From Lyophyllum atratum (lineage: Eukaryota; Basidiomycota; Agaricomycetes; Agaricales; Lyophyllaceae), in assembly GCA_014905825.1 (NCBI GenBank), contig JACGCN010000060.1, positions 62,001 through 126,000 on the forward strand: a stretch of 64,000 nt of DNA, in the 5' to 3' direction. Below the pieces are notes generated by a model. The model searched no databases. It saw nothing but the letters and a program-made list of their open reading frames with translations, and was not told the DNA's origin. Positions 48,179 to 61,563 of this stretch are shown in pieces. How positions within the stretch are numbered: the first letter of the stretch is position 1; each line of letters opens with the position of its first letter. The translations under genes were made by a program, and so were the position numbers.

Positions 48179-51100
48179 ATGTCTTTCTTCGGTTTCGAAC
48201 AAAGCAATCTAGAACAAGAACGGCGCAATTTCAAGAACACTGGTAGCCTCGGTTCCGACGAAGTCGCGGTCTATACCTGGGGCGAGGAAGGCTACGACGG
48301 CCTCGGTGATCTGCTCCAGGAGGGCCGCGATGAGCTGAACGATGAGACCTTTGGTGGCGACGGTGTCGTCGGTGAGCATCTTCTATATCCCCACTGTGTT
48401 CATCTGCTGATTCAGACTAGGCAGGGACTTTGATTTCTCCACACCTGCCCTCGCAGATCCCGTTAAGCCCGTTCAAGAAGCCAAGATAACGGTTAGGGAG
48501 CAGGCTCCACAACCCGCCTCTGTTAGACCCACCCAACCCTGTACGAATTTTACCACCCGCTGGCTCACTTGAACGACTCCTGACCGCCTGCTAGCTCGCT
48601 CCACTACCCATTCCCTGGAAGCAATATGGGACGACAAGTCTCCCTTTTCCGTTCTTCCCAGGACGAACGGTGCAAGCCGCTCATCCATCAATGACCCGCG
48701 TCGCGCCTCGCCCGCAACTTCCAGGTTTTCACCTTTCGATGGAGCGCATTCCCCTGGAATCGGTCATCAGCTTTCTGCGCAGAGCACAGCTCAACCAGGC
48801 AGGACGCTGCAGGAAATTGAAGCGGAAATGCGTGCTACTGCTCAGCAATCTCGTCACCGACTGCAGGAGCAGCAATTGTTTCAGCAACAAGAGGAGGAAG
48901 CTTTACGGTTGCTTCAGCTTCAGCGGGAACGGGAACGAGAACGTCAGCAGCAACAAGAGAGGGAATATGAACGCCAGCAAATTCTCCAATACCAGGAGCA
49001 ACAGCATCAGCTGCAACTCCAGAGGGCGCTGCAACAGCAACAGAGGGAGCAGCAACAACACCAACGCACACCTCCCCCAAGGATGCTTCCTGGCGTGTCT
49101 CAATCTCCCCGCTTCCATGAGCACCAGCGCCAGATCCTGCTCCTGCAGCAGCAACAAGAGCAGCAGCAGCAGCAACGCCTTCTAGAACTTCAGGAACAAC
49201 TTCGCTTCGAGGAGATGGAGCGACAAATGATGGCCAGGCTGCAAATACAACAAAGCCATAGTCCAAATCATTCAGCTCACCGTCGTCAGCCCTCCGGTCC
49301 AACACCTGCCGAACTCCAAGCCGCGCATATTCTCCAGCAGCAGCAGCAGCAACAGCATCGTGGTCGGCGTTCCCAGTCTCCTAACGTCGGCAACCTTCTC
49401 CCAGTTCCGCTTCAGGAAAGCATGGCATATCTACCACGGGATGTCCAACTGCAACAGCGACTGCTCTCGGAGCTTGCACAGGCGGAATTTATACGGGAGA
49501 TGCAGGGCGCTACCTCTCACCCTGAGCAAGAAGCTCTGCGGAATGAAGCAATGCGCAAAATCGTCGAGGCTGAGAAGATGGAGGAGAAGAGGAGGAAGAA
49601 GGCTGCCAAGATTGCTCACATGGTATGCACGGTGCTTTGATTCTACCCGCAGGCTCTCATCGCCCCTCAGGCACGCTATAATGACCTCATGACACAATCG
49701 GACAAGGATTTCATCACCAGGATTCAAGTCTCCCAGCTTGTTACTCAAGACCCTTATGCAGACGACTTTTACGCCCAAGTGTACGGCGCTATCCTGCGAT
49801 CCCGTATGGGAATGCAGGCGCAGGATGACCGTGTCCTCAAATTTACCTCAGGTGGTGGCGTTGGCCTCGGCCTCGCTCAGAAAGCTGGAAATCGACGACC
49901 CAACGCTATGCTTCGTATGGAACAACAAGTCGAGCGCATCGTCAGCAACGCTCGCAAGAGGGAGGAGGAGAAGGGTCTTCACTGTATGCTGTGTCTCATC
50001 ATCGTGTTTCTGACATACTAACGTCTGGCGAAGCTCTACACAGTCTACAAGGGGCTCTCGGAAAGACGTCTGGTCGTAGCTATAAAGCTGCTCCTCGACA
50101 ATTGCTCCAAGTGGACTCGGCGAACGCTAGTACTTCCCCAAGCCTGTCGCCTGCCCATGCACACACACCCAAGGACACCACCCAGAAATCTAAAGAGGGC
50201 GCCGCGGAAGAGGCCGCCAAGCTGGGTCGTGAGGCATTAGGTAACGCGGCAGATGTGAGCACAGCCTCCCTCATTTGCCTCTTATGCTGTCCTTACTTGT
50301 TTTCTTGCTCAGACGGACGGTCTCGTTCGGAAGGAGCCCCTCTCACAACGCCAAATTCTTGTTGCTGTTGAGAATCTATACGACGTCGTGCTCAACACAG
50401 AGAACATCAAGAGAGGCGAGCCTGGCCCTGAAGATACTGAAGAGTATGTTGCTGAATGGTGAGTAACTTTCCCTATCTTCGACTCTCATCAGTTCTTGAC
50501 CTCTTGGCAGGAAAAAAGAATATGAAGCGAGTGTAGATCAACTCTGGGCTGGTTTGACGGTTATGATACCGCTGGAGACCAGGTTATTATTCTATCGTCC
50601 CAGGTGGTCTCATACTGATACTGATTCCGTTCGTTCTTATAGTAATCCCCATCCTTTCATCTCTCTCCTCATTCCTAGCAAAGGCAAAAAGATCCTGCCA
50701 AGGGCTACTCGTCACCTCAGTCACGATCGGATGTACACCCTGCTGACGCTCCTTGTGGCGTGCTTCGATCAGTTGGACGTAGTGCAACATGCACAGCTGC
50801 TTGACACTGTTGAAGAATCCAATGAGCGTGCGGAAGTCGAACGCCAGTCTGAAGCCTTCCTGCTGGGTGTATTGCACAGCATCCTGCCTGTCGTTGCGCG
50901 AGCCGAACTCAAGATTGTCACAGGCCTTCTTGGTCTGTTATTGGATCGTACTAATATTCTCCGAGTTGCGCAGTCAGGAGTATGTTCAGGCTGTTCATGT
51001 CTTTTCACTCGACTGATTTTCTCACTCGGAATTTCAGGCTGGAATCGCTTTGTTGACCCTGTTCCTCAGTCGTGTCGAAGTTATGAAACAAGCTCTAGCC

Positions 51101-51539
51101 AGCGGCGTTGATATCGGGGAGACCCCGACTCCTGAAGAAGCACAACAATGGTACGCCACAACGAATTCCTGTTTACGACTTGAAACTTACCCCGCATTCC
51201 AGGCAACTTATGTTCGATCATTTATTCCAATTTCTGGCTCCTCACCTTCCCTCGCTTTTCCCTTCGACACGGATAGCAGCCACCATGCCTCCAGGTCATG
51301 CGAAGCCTGCCGACCATGCCGATCAACCTGTTTGGCAGCTCCTTGCTGCTATCGCTTTGCATGCAGTGACCGAGCAACAGCACATTCTCGTCGCCGCCTT
51401 ACGTGAGAAGATCTTGGAGAATGTATTAAGCGTTAACAAGGGTTGGGTGTCGACTGAGGATGAGCGTCAAACAAAATTAGCCAATGTAAACCTTTTCCTC
51501 CACGCCTTGGGGTTAGATAGTTCTCAAATTGCTCTGTAA
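48179..51539 (+). CDS. PAT1: mRNA decapping activator PAT1
   Basis: P-body scaffold linking Lsm1-7 and Dhh1 to decapping. ATG 48179 starts MSFFGFEQSNLEQERRNF and YTWGEEGYDGLGDLLQEGRDELNDETFG, the conserved N-terminal motif. A Gln-rich coil follows (48820-49380). The Pat1 middle part reads KIAHMARYNDLMTQSDKDFITRIQVSQLVTQDPYADDFYAQVY and the C-terminal helical domain runs from about 50060 (GKTSGRSYKAAPRQLLQV, RQILVAVENLYDVVLN) through LVACFDQLDVVQHAQLLD and LLGLLLDRTNILRVAQS to LFLHALGLDSSQIAL. Introns near 49640, 49985, 50255, 50460, 50580, 50985, 51150. It starts 148 bp after GDB1 in tandem. Confidence 0.94.
48885..49365 (+). repeat. CAG/CAA-rich polyglutamine region of PAT1
   Basis: Repeated CAG/CAA codons giving Gln and Gln/Arg/Glu runs, longest near 49144-49175 and 49337-49358. 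The opposite strand opens long Leu-rich frames here that are not genes. Confidence 0.9.
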
Positions 51540-51940
51540 TGCTTTCTGTTTCAGTACATATATATTTCTTTATTTCTAGTCTTTTTGACAGTGATGTGGA
51601 TACTCGTAGGATAGTAGGGACTTCGACAAACAGTGCAACAGTTCATTGAAGGAAAATCTGTCGATGCCTTCTCGGCTCTAAGCGTAGAGAACCTTTAAGC
51701 AAATATAGTGAACTGTTGCAGCGCAGCCAATCCACTCCCGTTCATGATCATCACCAATCCAGGACATTGATGGAAGACTGCGAGCGATTGGCGAGCGACT
51801 TGGACTCTTGGACTCTCTTGGAGGCGGACATGGTTGTTTAATCCAACACGTGATGTTTGTCCCTCTTGAACGCGTCGCGTGTCCTCCACTGCCAGGAGTA
51901 AAGACCTCTACGTGCTTTTCCCCCATCACCCGCCGCTCAA
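51540..51940. promoter_or_regulatory. HSK3 upstream region with an E-box
   Basis: 401 bp between PAT1 and HSK3. A CACGTG palindrome lies at 51847-51852, 88 bp before the HSK3 start codon; bHLH factors bind this motif in fungi. Function here is inferred. Confidence 0.4.
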
Positions 51941-52230
51941 ATGGCCTCAGCGCCCACAAATGCCACCCAGGCGAAGGATCGCCTCTACGCGCAGCTTGCG
52001 GGAAGTTTGGGAAGGATGTCCAGAGCTATTGGACAGACAGCTGATCTATGCGAGCAACTTCAAGTAGATCTGCATGCCATGAGGACTTTTGCTGGGCTTG
52101 ACGCCGCGAAGCGAGTACTTTCACGCATTGTTTTTTATTTCGTATTGCTTATACGGTTTGACATAGGTTTATGACCGTTGCTGCTCAGCTCAACCCAGAA
52201 GAACCCGACGAGACGTCGTTATCTGAATGA
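51941..52230 (+). CDS. HSK3: DASH complex subunit Hsk3
   Basis: Small helical subunit of the kinetochore DASH/Dam1 ring that couples chromosomes to microtubules. Exon 1 51941-52110 encodes MASAPTNATQAKDRLYAQLAGSL and LGRMSRAIGQTADLCEQLQVDLHAMRTFAGLDAA. Exon 2 52167-52230 encodes FMTVAAQLNPEEPDETSLSE. Frame is kept (DAAK|FMTVAAQL) only if the intron is 52111-52166 with a GCGAGT donor, i.e. GC-AG; the nearby GT donor is 4 bases later and shifts the frame. 77 residues, the usual small size. Confidence 0.88.
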
Positions 52231-52510
52231 GAGCGGGCTAATATTGATAGTAAGCCATTTTGAACTTCCTCGAAACTTTCCTCGGACCATTGCTCAGTGA
52301 CCACGATCACTGATTCTAATATGGCAGCCGACGGCGCAACATCCGTGGGGCATGTAGGACGAGAAGGTTCAAGTACTTGCACCTTCACCTGCGAGTGCTT
52401 ACCAATACATTAAGAATATGTTAAAAATACAGCAAAATACAGTTGGTGCTAATACAATTCAACTCGTCGCCAAGGCAGTCAAGCTAGTTGTGGGTGTACG
52501 CACAACCGAG

Positions 52511-55500
52511 TTAAGAGAGGTCTCGTCCCCATGCCATCCAATGTGTTAGTCGGGAATGTACTCGCAACTCTTGGTGTTTCTGTATAATCTCCAAGAATAT
52601 CTCTCCGCACGAAGCTACATATTCACGCCGTGTCTCTGACCCAACCTCGAGTTCCTTGGTGTGACGTTAGTGTTGTCAAGGCTGTAACAATACACGACAT
52701 ACTGAGAGGTAGCCCTGCATGGCTTGAAACATCTTGATGCAGAAGCCAACGTACTTTTCTCCGTCCGGCGCTGTGGACCTATCGCCCATTGCTTCCTGCT
52801 GAAGCTGGCGATCCAAGTTGTGCAATATAACTGCGAAATTTCAGTCCAGGGCACGCGGCAAAGATGTAGGGACGTACCCCGCAGAATGTCTTTTGGCCCC
52901 TTTTCCTTCGACTGATCATCTATTGTGACATGGGTGGTATCCATCGACAGACCAAGAAGAAGAGGGTGCTGGCAGCCATCGATAGATAAAAGCAGTGCAA
53001 CGAATTCACGTTCAAATTTCGGGCGTGTTGATGCGAGGGCCGTCATCAAGGTGCACAGGTAGTCATCTTGATATATCTGCAAGCAGTCGTCAGCATGAAT
53101 GCACAGATTAGAAGCATTGTCTGACTTCTGACCACGTAAGTCATAGGGTCCAGCTTCAAAACTCTCATCATCACACCCAATTCCATCCATCGCTTGCGGT
53201 TGTCAGAGATCTTCCATGACCTTGCAAGGTCCAAGAAGGAACCCCAGGACTAGAAAGAATGAACCTGATGGATCAGTGCATGAAATGATCGGCCGCGCCA
53301 GCTAACTTGCCTTGCCGCCGGCCTGGATCATCATATCGGCACATCCGAGCCAACAGTCCAACCAGCGGTTGATATAAAGGAGATCATCCTTAACGGGTGG
53401 CGCAGGATCAGGCACCCGCTTATTGAGGTTACGCCAGGCCCACCAGACAAACCTGCTGTCGATTAGCTAGATTAAGGTAGATAGTCAGACCACGCCATTT
53501 TCGCGTCGTGAGTGCACTCACAGACTTCATTGCTGCCTCCTTCGCTGTGAACCCAGGAGTTACCTCTGCTCCCGGGTCGCCACTGAGAGCAGCGACTAAG
53601 TCTGGGTCATCATAATCCATGTCCACGGTACCATATTCGTCTTGGCTTTCTTGAGACTCTGCGGCACGCTGTGACATGATCCGAGGACGTTGGGGTGGCG
53701 GTAGAACTAATTTACGCGCGTCCAGAAAAGTTTGGACCATTTTCCGTATTTCGTCCGCAGTCTTTGATAGATCAATAAAGCTCTGAGGGCCTTTAAATAG
53801 GGGTTCGAGGGATGCTATTTGCGTGCGTCAGACGACCACGCAAGGGACAGTACAGAAGGACTTACCCAGTAGCATTGGTTCAGGATACTCAGAAGTGAGT
53901 TCATATGCCTTGATGATTTCCCGAACGGACCCAAGTAGCAACTGCGTAGTGAAGCAAACCCTGTCGTGTTTCATCTTCCACTCGTCTTTAGGAACTGCCG
54001 CCTGCTCAGAAACTAAGCCCTTGAATTCGTTCACCAGAATCGTCGCTATGCCTTCTATCCACCCTTTGATACCCTCCATGGACAGCTTAGCATTTTTCAG
54101 CATGGTTGCAAAGTACATCATTCCTCGGATAACAGCAACACGAGTAGTGTCGTTTGCATCGATGAAGTCATCATACTTGCGGGCGTGCGAGATGCGAGCG
54201 TCATGGTGCGTTGGATCGAGGTAGATGGCAATAGCCAGAGCGCTAAATCTGTTGTACAGCATGGTTAAGTCCTGTACGATTTTCGGGGTTTTCTTTGAAA
54301 ACGGAAGCGAGCCGACCGGTATGGCCAAGGAAAGGAGCTTTTTCGCCTTGGGCGAAAGACCGCGATTGGCATTTGTCTCGTCGCATCCAACTGCTTGAAC
54401 GAGGAGTTTCAAGAAAACCACAAAGCCGGTGTCTTGGGGATCATATTTCGAAAGCTGACCCCAATCATTCTGCAGGAAGAAAGAAGGGTACTCGGGAGGC
54501 TCGTGGCGAAGACATGCAAATTTGCGTGTCCGAAAGATTGCAGAAAGGTGGGAGAAGAGGTCGGAGGTGTTGTCAAGTTGCCAATGCCAATGATTCCAAA
54601 GCCGGAAACAGCGGTGTATGACGATACCGGTGTATTTGTCGCGTTTTCTCAGCTCGAAGGATCGTAATTTGCTATCGATGTCATCGTCGACCTCGAGGCG
54701 AATACCTTTCATGGCCTGCAGAACAAAGTCCCAACAAGCAGGGAGACGTGATTCGCTCGTCGTCATGCCATGAACGGAGAATTGAGTAAGCGCGCATAAA
54801 CTGAAAATTGTATGCCAAATGGCTTCGCTCGCCTCCAGGACAGGCTTTGGGGGGTTATGGGTAGGCCCCAACGCTTTCTTGACCAGCAACAAGAAAGGAT
54901 GGGTATGCTGCTTGGATAGTTCACCTGGAACGTGTTGACTACCAGTAAGATGAAATAAAGAAACCCATAGTTCGGCGACGTAACGCGCGGTTGTTGAACT
55001 ATCAAGAGCATCTTCATCTAGGATGGCGAGCATTGTCGGTTCAAAACCACACTCCAGGAGGTAATCCACCAACAGCGACGTCGACACGCTGAAAGCGCGA
55101 GGTGATGCAGACGTTGGCGATGACAGGCCCAGGCGAGCAGACAACTCGACGGTAAACCAAGAGACAGACAGCGTGAATGTGTCGATAGCAGGGGCCTTGA
55201 GGTCTAAATCCCGCAAAGAAGATACAAACTTTGACGTCTGCTCTTGAACACAGTCTCGTAGCAACTTGGCATCAGCTTCCGTGGGCGCTGCAGCGAGAAG
55301 CCACGACAACAGTTGAGTGGCCACTCGTTGTACCCTGCGCCATTCCTGTTCGTCCTCTGCGCTTTCAATTCCAACGAGGCTCGTAACGACGTCAAGAAGG
55401 GCCTTGAATATCTGTGCCAAAGACTCTGTGAAGCTATTGATGCTTGTGGAAGGCCCAAATTCGATATCTCGGAACGTCACTGTGGCGGGCATCGGCGGGA

Positions 55501-58500
55501 GCATCTGGGAACGGATGACAGCGATTAACTCTGAAAGCCAACCCTTCCCAATATAGGTATCGACACCGAAGCTAATGCCGGAGTGCAGCGCCGAGATGTC
55601 CAAGTCGACGGTTATGGACCGAGACTTGGCTAGGAGAAGAGGTGCCGGCACTACATCATCGTCAACACCATGGTCAGGGTCAGGGGTCGGTAGTCGTTTC
55701 GAGGGTGGCTGTTTGGGAGCGACGCTCGGTGTAAGCGCGGGCTGGAAGGGTATTGTCCAATCTTGAAAGCGTGGAACTATGCGTCGACGAGAACCTTCCG
55801 CTTCGATGTCAATTGTGAACATCGCCGTTTCTCTCCGTCCAGTGACAACATGTGTGCTGTCAGAGGCGAAAGTGTGGAGCCCGTTGCCTTTAGCCCGCGC
55901 TCGACGATCCCGCTCCTTTTCCTTCCAACTTTTCTTCCGCCCCTCTTCCAACGCCGGGGCTGGGTGCACATGATCGCGGTCATCACATACTTCGTAGTCC
56001 TCGACATCCGACGGCGCTCGCCGAGACAAGGAGGCGGGCTGATGACGGCGACGCCCATCGTGGTTCGAGGGCTTGTTGGCCGCATGACGATGGAAATTTA
56101 GTAGTGTAGTTTGGCGTTCGTTACCAGCTCCCCGTGCCCCCCGTGTAGCGCCATATATCTTGAACTTTGATGACGTTGGGCCTTGTCTTCGAGCTCTTTT
56201 CGCGGACGATCTTTTTCGATTCTTGGGTCTCGGTTGATGGTGGACTATGCGAGTCTTCGACAGCATATAATCGATTAGGGTGGGCTCTCTCCTAGAGCCT
56301 CCTGAGATAGCTTTCGTGCTGCCTATCTCGTCATGCATATATGCCTGGATTTGCTCATAATCCACACCGTCGTCCATACCGTCGTCTGAGCTATCTGTAA
56401 GATCCATAGCATCAGGGCTGCTACGCCCATTGTCCCCCCAGCGCCGTAGGTCGGGTTCAGAAGGTGATCTCCTTGACACCATGTCCGACATGGAATCTGC
56501 CACGGAACTTCGCTCATCGTCCGAGCTTTCTGAGTCACCTTTAATTTCTTTGACGTCCCAAGTATTTTTCGACCACCCAGTTCTGGTTTGACCCGGCAAT
56601 AATTCCGGATTATCCTCTTCCTCGCTGCCTGAGAGCTCGCTTGTTGCCCGCTTGGTCCGGGACTTCCGTGACTGCGAACCTTTGGCCAGGAGTTTCATCA
56701 TAAACGCTGGATACAACCGGCCAAGCGTCTTCACTTGTTTTTTCTCCTTCTTGGACATCGTATCCCTCAATTCGACATCCTCACGCTCAGCGTCGGAGCT
56801 TTGAGATACCTCAATCTCGTTATCAGAAAGGATGTCGCCATGAACGTCGTTATGACATTCAACAGAATGGACATCGTCAGGAAACGATGTGGATGAAGGA
56901 GGATAAGAACCCCTCGCTTCAAACCCGTTCAACGGTGCTGAGGGAGAAGAGAAAATGCGGGGAATTGTCTCGATTGGCGAATGGATATCGTCCGATTCCA
57001 CCGACGGAGACGCATGCTGGGATTCGGAGTGACCCTGCGTGACTATCCTTAGAAATCGTAATTCTTTCGCATTGAACACATACTTACCGAAGAGAGCGAC
57101 AACGGGCCAAGTCTCCATGTCGCCTCCGTTCTTGGGGGACTTACGTTGAGAGATTCCTTGAAGGGGTAGGATCTGGCCTGGTGACGACTCTTCATCATTT
57201 CCTTCGCTTCTCTCCTCTCCCTGGCCTTACGCTCCCGAGCCATCTTCCTCGCCTCTTTCGATGTCTCCCGGAGGTCCTTTGCTTCTTCTTCATCCGTCGA
57301 AGGAAGATCTTGAAGTATTTCGGGATACTGTGCTCGCTCTGTTGCGGACGGAACATGTGCTCTGCTAGGGCCATTGGAAGGAAGAGATGTTTTCCGATTT
57401 GGCCTTGGCCCGCCATCACTACTGTACTGATCTGCGTCATCGTTGGGTCTCCATAAAGCTTGAGACTCTTCAACATGGTCGTCTGCGTGGTCGTAATGTT
57501 CGTTGCTCGTGTGGGTTGGGTCGCGATGTTTTACAATGGCGTCTGGATTTTCGCTAAGAAGCTGCTTGTACTGGTATTTTTCGACGGTATAAGGTTTGAG
57601 TTGAGCTGGGGCACGCCTGCGTAATTGGTATCGTGGAACAGGGGATATATTACCGATGTCGGCGTTTTGCAAGGGTGAATCATGTATTTCCTCGTTTTGT
57701 GCATTGTCCGGTTGGTCATGTGTGGGGTTTGCGTCAAGACCGGGGAGAAGGTCCAAAGGAAAGTCGCCTGGCGTAGTGGAATGATGGTCTTGAGATTTTG
57801 AGAGTGGCGACAACGGTGACATATTCCAATGAGGAGAGGGCTCCGGATGGACTTGAGTCTGCGGAGGGGTACCTGGGTACGGTTGCGAACCCAAGGATGG
57901 CGAATGTACGAGCTTCGTAGGGGATACATCGAATAAGGATAGTGGATCGGAGGATTGGAATCGTTGATTTAAACGCGAGGCAGGCGAAGGTGAAGTGTGG
58001 TTGGGGAGATTACTTTCTCCGCCAAGAGAGAGCTCGTCATCCAGATTTAAACAGGGTGATGAGCTCGAAAGAACATCATCAAACACTTCGTTACGTTCAT
58101 CATGCTCCACTTTCGGATGTGTCAAGAGGAGAAGAGGATCCTGGGAGGAATAATCTGTGTCGCTGGTCCAGAATCTTTCCGGGCCCAAGTGTTGCACATG
58201 GACTGGGGTTTGAACGAGGGAGCTTGACTTGGGTGTGCTGCCTGGACAGTCGTCTTGACCCAGCAAAGGTGAGGCGAGCAATGAAATGTTTACAAACGAT
58301 GATGGGTGCAAGGGCGTGCTTGGGACAGAGGGGGAAGACTCCTCGGGATGGTGTAGCTTGAAAGTACGTTAAACCAGAGGGCGAGAATTTGCGGCAGCTC
58401 ACGAACCTTTATCCGTTTCCTCCGAGGTGCGCCGTCATCTTCGAAACGATTTATAGGTCGGTGTACTGGTAGCTCACATTCTTCGGGTTCCGATGTCTCG

Positions 58501-58520
58501 ACATATTCGTCGTCGTGCAT
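52511..58520 (-). CDS. MMS22: replication-fork repair protein Mms22/Mus7
   Basis: Large scaffold acting with Rtt101-type cullin ligases at stalled forks. ATG 58520 (MHDDEYVETSEPEE). The N-terminal half is acidic and low in complexity, with the recognisable YQLRRRAPAQLKPYTVEKYQYKQLLSENPDAIV near 57560-57640 and a Lys/Arg/Glu helix near 57200-57270. The long exon 53828-57090 holds the alpha-helical core. The C-terminal part is built from small exons: LLLSIDGCQHPLLLGL, a join after KDILR, YVGFCIKMFQAMQGYLS and finally ELEVGSETRREYVASCGEIF ending HSRLTHWMAWGRDLS, stop at 52511-52513. The continuous frame stopping at 52615 runs through two introns and is not the true end. Roughly 1,800 residues. 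It converges on HSK3 (280 bp). Confidence 0.9.
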
Positions 58521-59398
58521 GCCGTGCCAGAACTGGCAACAGATGGCGTTGTGACTCAACGCGTTTCCGTCACAGCCACGTGATAAAGAACGCCAATTGT
58601 GACAGTCCGGATTCGGGATCCCTACAAGCTGAAGGACAGCTGCCTGACTCTGAGTTGCGGTTTACTTATATATACTGATGGAGCTCAGCCCGCCTGCTCA
58701 GTTCAGCTTGTCTTTTCCAAGCAATTTCTCGTCCTCGTGACTCCTCATGCGGCATGCCCATTTTAAAGGCTGTAAGTAATATGAATTATTTGGTGCGCAA
58801 TATGCATGAGGGAGTGAGGACATATATGTACACGACTCATTAGGGAGACAAAGTGATAGCTCAGGTCTGATATCCAAGTGCTAAAAAGTGCTACAAACTG
58901 CTAGACCGAGTCCTTTGAGCATTCCGCAACAAATGCTTTGTCCTAGATAGAAGGTAATGATGACCTAGAGACGGGTCATACTTGGCCCTTGACAAGGAAA
59001 GCATTGGCCACACTTGGGGCACATGTTGTCTCCATCGATGAGAAGAAAGTATCCAGGGCACAAGTAATATTAATACTGGTCGGAATCGCAATGTCGGTGG
59101 AAGACTAAGACTTGGACGGATTTAGTAATACTTTCACTCGCCCTCACTCGTATTGACGTCTCTAATATTACTGAAATACAATTCTAACACACATTCATCC
59201 CCAGTGCAAAGTACTTACTATACTAGTACAGTAGATTGTCAGTCTTGTACATTTCTACCAGGAAGATAAGATCATGATGACCAAGAGATATGATAATTTT
59301 TACAAGTCCGCGGCTTACTAATGTCACGTGGAATTCCCTTGGCGCAATGACTTGACTCAGTCTTGTCCATTACCGTCGTTCATCTTGACCATCTGTTC
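58521..59398. promoter_or_regulatory. divergent region of MMS22 and the makorin-like gene with two E-boxes
   Basis: 878 bp between divergent starts. CACGTG occurs at 58577-58582 (56 bp before the MMS22 ATG) and at 59325-59330 (68 bp before the other ATG), one near each gene. The centre (58780-59280) is AT-rich. A role as bHLH sites is inferred only from the motif and its position. Confidence 0.45.
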
Positions 59399-61507
59399 AT
59401 GAACGACGACCATCGACCGATAACTTCCAAAGCCCGCGGAATCTGTCAGTACTACACTACGCCAAGAGGGTGTTTCTCCGGCGACAACTGCAAGTTTTTA
59501 CACACAACCGAACCTCCCGTTGACCCATCGGGTTCGAGACCCCCTGCTCTCACCCCGTACGACAAGGCCAAGAAATGCAAATTCTATGCTGAGGGTGAGC
59601 TACACAATATAATTTCTAATATGAGAGCTCAACTTTGAGAAACAGGCTATTGTAAAAGGGGAGCCAAGTGCTGGTTCTCGCATTGTGATCCAGCAAAGCC
59701 GGAGGTGCCAGTGGACGACGAAGAGTTGTGCAGCATCTGCTTTGAGAAACCTTCAATATACGGACTCCTCGGTGCGTTGTTAATCCTTTCTTCTACACTC
59801 GCTTACTGAAACTTGTTCTCAGGTGGCTGTAGTCACATCTTCTGCATCGAAGTACTTATCCATCATACCTTTTGCTTCTTGCTCAGGTGCTAACTACAAA
59901 ACAGTGTATACGTCAATGGCGCGATCCTATTGGGAAAAACGGTGAAGTCGGCAACACGAAGAAATGCCCAATGTGCCGTGCCGATTGCCGGTACATCATC
60001 CCATCCTCTCGATTCTGTAAAGACGGGCAGGTCGAGAAGGCGCAGGTTGTGCAGAAATACAAGGAAAGCATGAGCAAAGTGCCCTGCAAGTGTGTATCTC
60101 GTTCTCGTACTTTGATGCTTAGCTCTATTGACATCGTTTCGCAAGACATTTCGCAGCTTCGAAAAAGAAGAATAACAATCAGGCTATGTGCCCTTTCGGA
60201 AAGGATTGTTTCTACCAGCATCTTAAAGACGATGGAACTCCTTATGTCTTCAAGGATGGGGTCGAACGTTCAATGCGGGTATGTCAAATTCATCTATTTT
60301 GCATCAAATAGGCAACTTAATTTTCTCGGAAGACGTGGCGAAATAGCATGCGGAGAACCACTGGCTTTGGTCCATTCAGATTCGTCCCTGGAGATGACGT
60401 TGACCCAAGGACACCTTTCATCGACTTGCTGCCTGAGGCAGGGAGTTCTGCGGGGGATCTGAACGCGTTCAACATGGCAGAGACGATTGCAATGGATTTG
60501 TTTGACCATATGGTTGCCCATGTCAATGCCGGACGTGGGCGACGAAGAGGAGGCCGAGGCCGACGAAGCAGGGAAACCTTCCGCGAAGATCTTGATCGCG
60601 TAAGGATGGAAATGGTAGCTGGCGCTGTTACAGCTGTTCGTGAGGAGCTACATCGTCGTGACGGCCCAACCATTCGGCCCTTTGTTGTTTCTGGTACGCT
60701 AGCTCCGTCGAGCTGGGATCTGGATGGGGATGGAGAGGAAGTTGATAACGGCTGGGGTTGGAATGACCTTCTGACTGACGCTACCCACAATGGAAGTCTA
60801 GACGACATGGAGCGATTGGAATTATTGGTATGTTTTTACAGCGCTGCATGCAACAGCTACTCATGGATTCCCAGGCGAATCATATGCTAGGCTCAACGCG
60901 TACTGTCAGAGACCGAGACACTGAGTCGTCGCCCCCGCCTCTCGAGCCCATCGGCAGACAAGACACCCCACCACCGCCGTTAATACCAATAGAGAGAGAA
61001 CGGGTTGATGACGATGACGATGAGATGCCGCCGCTGGAGAGTGTGTCGAACTCGAGTGAAAGTGAGGACGAAGGCGGCAACTACGATCAGGAATCTGACT
61101 ACGAACCGATCAGCGGAGGGCAGCGGATGGAGAGACCGCTTGACTTACTTGGTCTCACCCATTCGGAGGAGGCACGGTCAGCATCTGTCCGATCGGGCCG
61201 TGACGTGATTCATACCCACGAGAATGAAGAAGCAAATGACGATGCAGACGACGAAGACGGAGCTGAAGTGCAAGACAACACTTCTGCATACCCTCAGGAT
61301 ACGGAACTTGAACCTGTGACTGCCAGTACGCCTATAGTCGCGGAACCGCCATTTGTAACTGACGGACGGGGTCGTGTTGTATGGAGCAATAAAGACGCTG
61401 CTGAGGAGACGAGTCCTGAGCCTTCACCAGAACCTGAGGAAGCTCAGGCTCGGGCGGCGGGATCTCGCTCGCTCCTAGGACGCGTTTTCGACGCTTTCAT
61501 GTATTAG
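59399..61507 (+). CDS. makorin-like CCCH/RING E3 ubiquitin ligase
   Basis: RNA-binding ubiquitin ligase of makorin architecture. ATG 59399 (MNDDHRPITSKAR). Two CCCH fingers: CQYYTTPRGCFSGDNCKFLH and CKFYAEGYCKRGAKCWFSH (intron after AEG). Then the RING: ELCSICFEKP, GGCSHIFCIECIRQWRDP (intron after CIE) and KKCPMCRADCRYIIPS, with all C3HC4 ligands. A further CCCH motif CPFGKDCFYQHLKDDG follows (near 60185). The second half (60330-61504) is acidic, with an Arg/Gly patch (GRGRRRGGRGRRSR) and PPPL/Ser-Glu runs ending LLGRVFDAFMY. The start at 59363 is in frame but lacks an ATG. HFI1 begins 56 bp after its stop. Confidence 0.92.
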
Positions 61508-61563
61508 TATTACGTAAACTGTATTAATTGTGTAAAGTAGGTTGTATTCATCATCGCCTCTCC

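Noticed and set aside
48835..49305. Long minus-strand frames opposite PAT1
   Set aside because: They are the Leu/Ala-rich antisense of CAG repeats.
52615..53190. Frame ending at 52615 as the C-terminus of MMS22
   Set aside because: It reads through two introns; splicing gives a family-like C-terminus ending at 52511.
59525..59545. GGTTCGAGACC as a tRNA B box
   Set aside because: It lies in the coding sequence of the makorin-like gene and has no tRNA fold.
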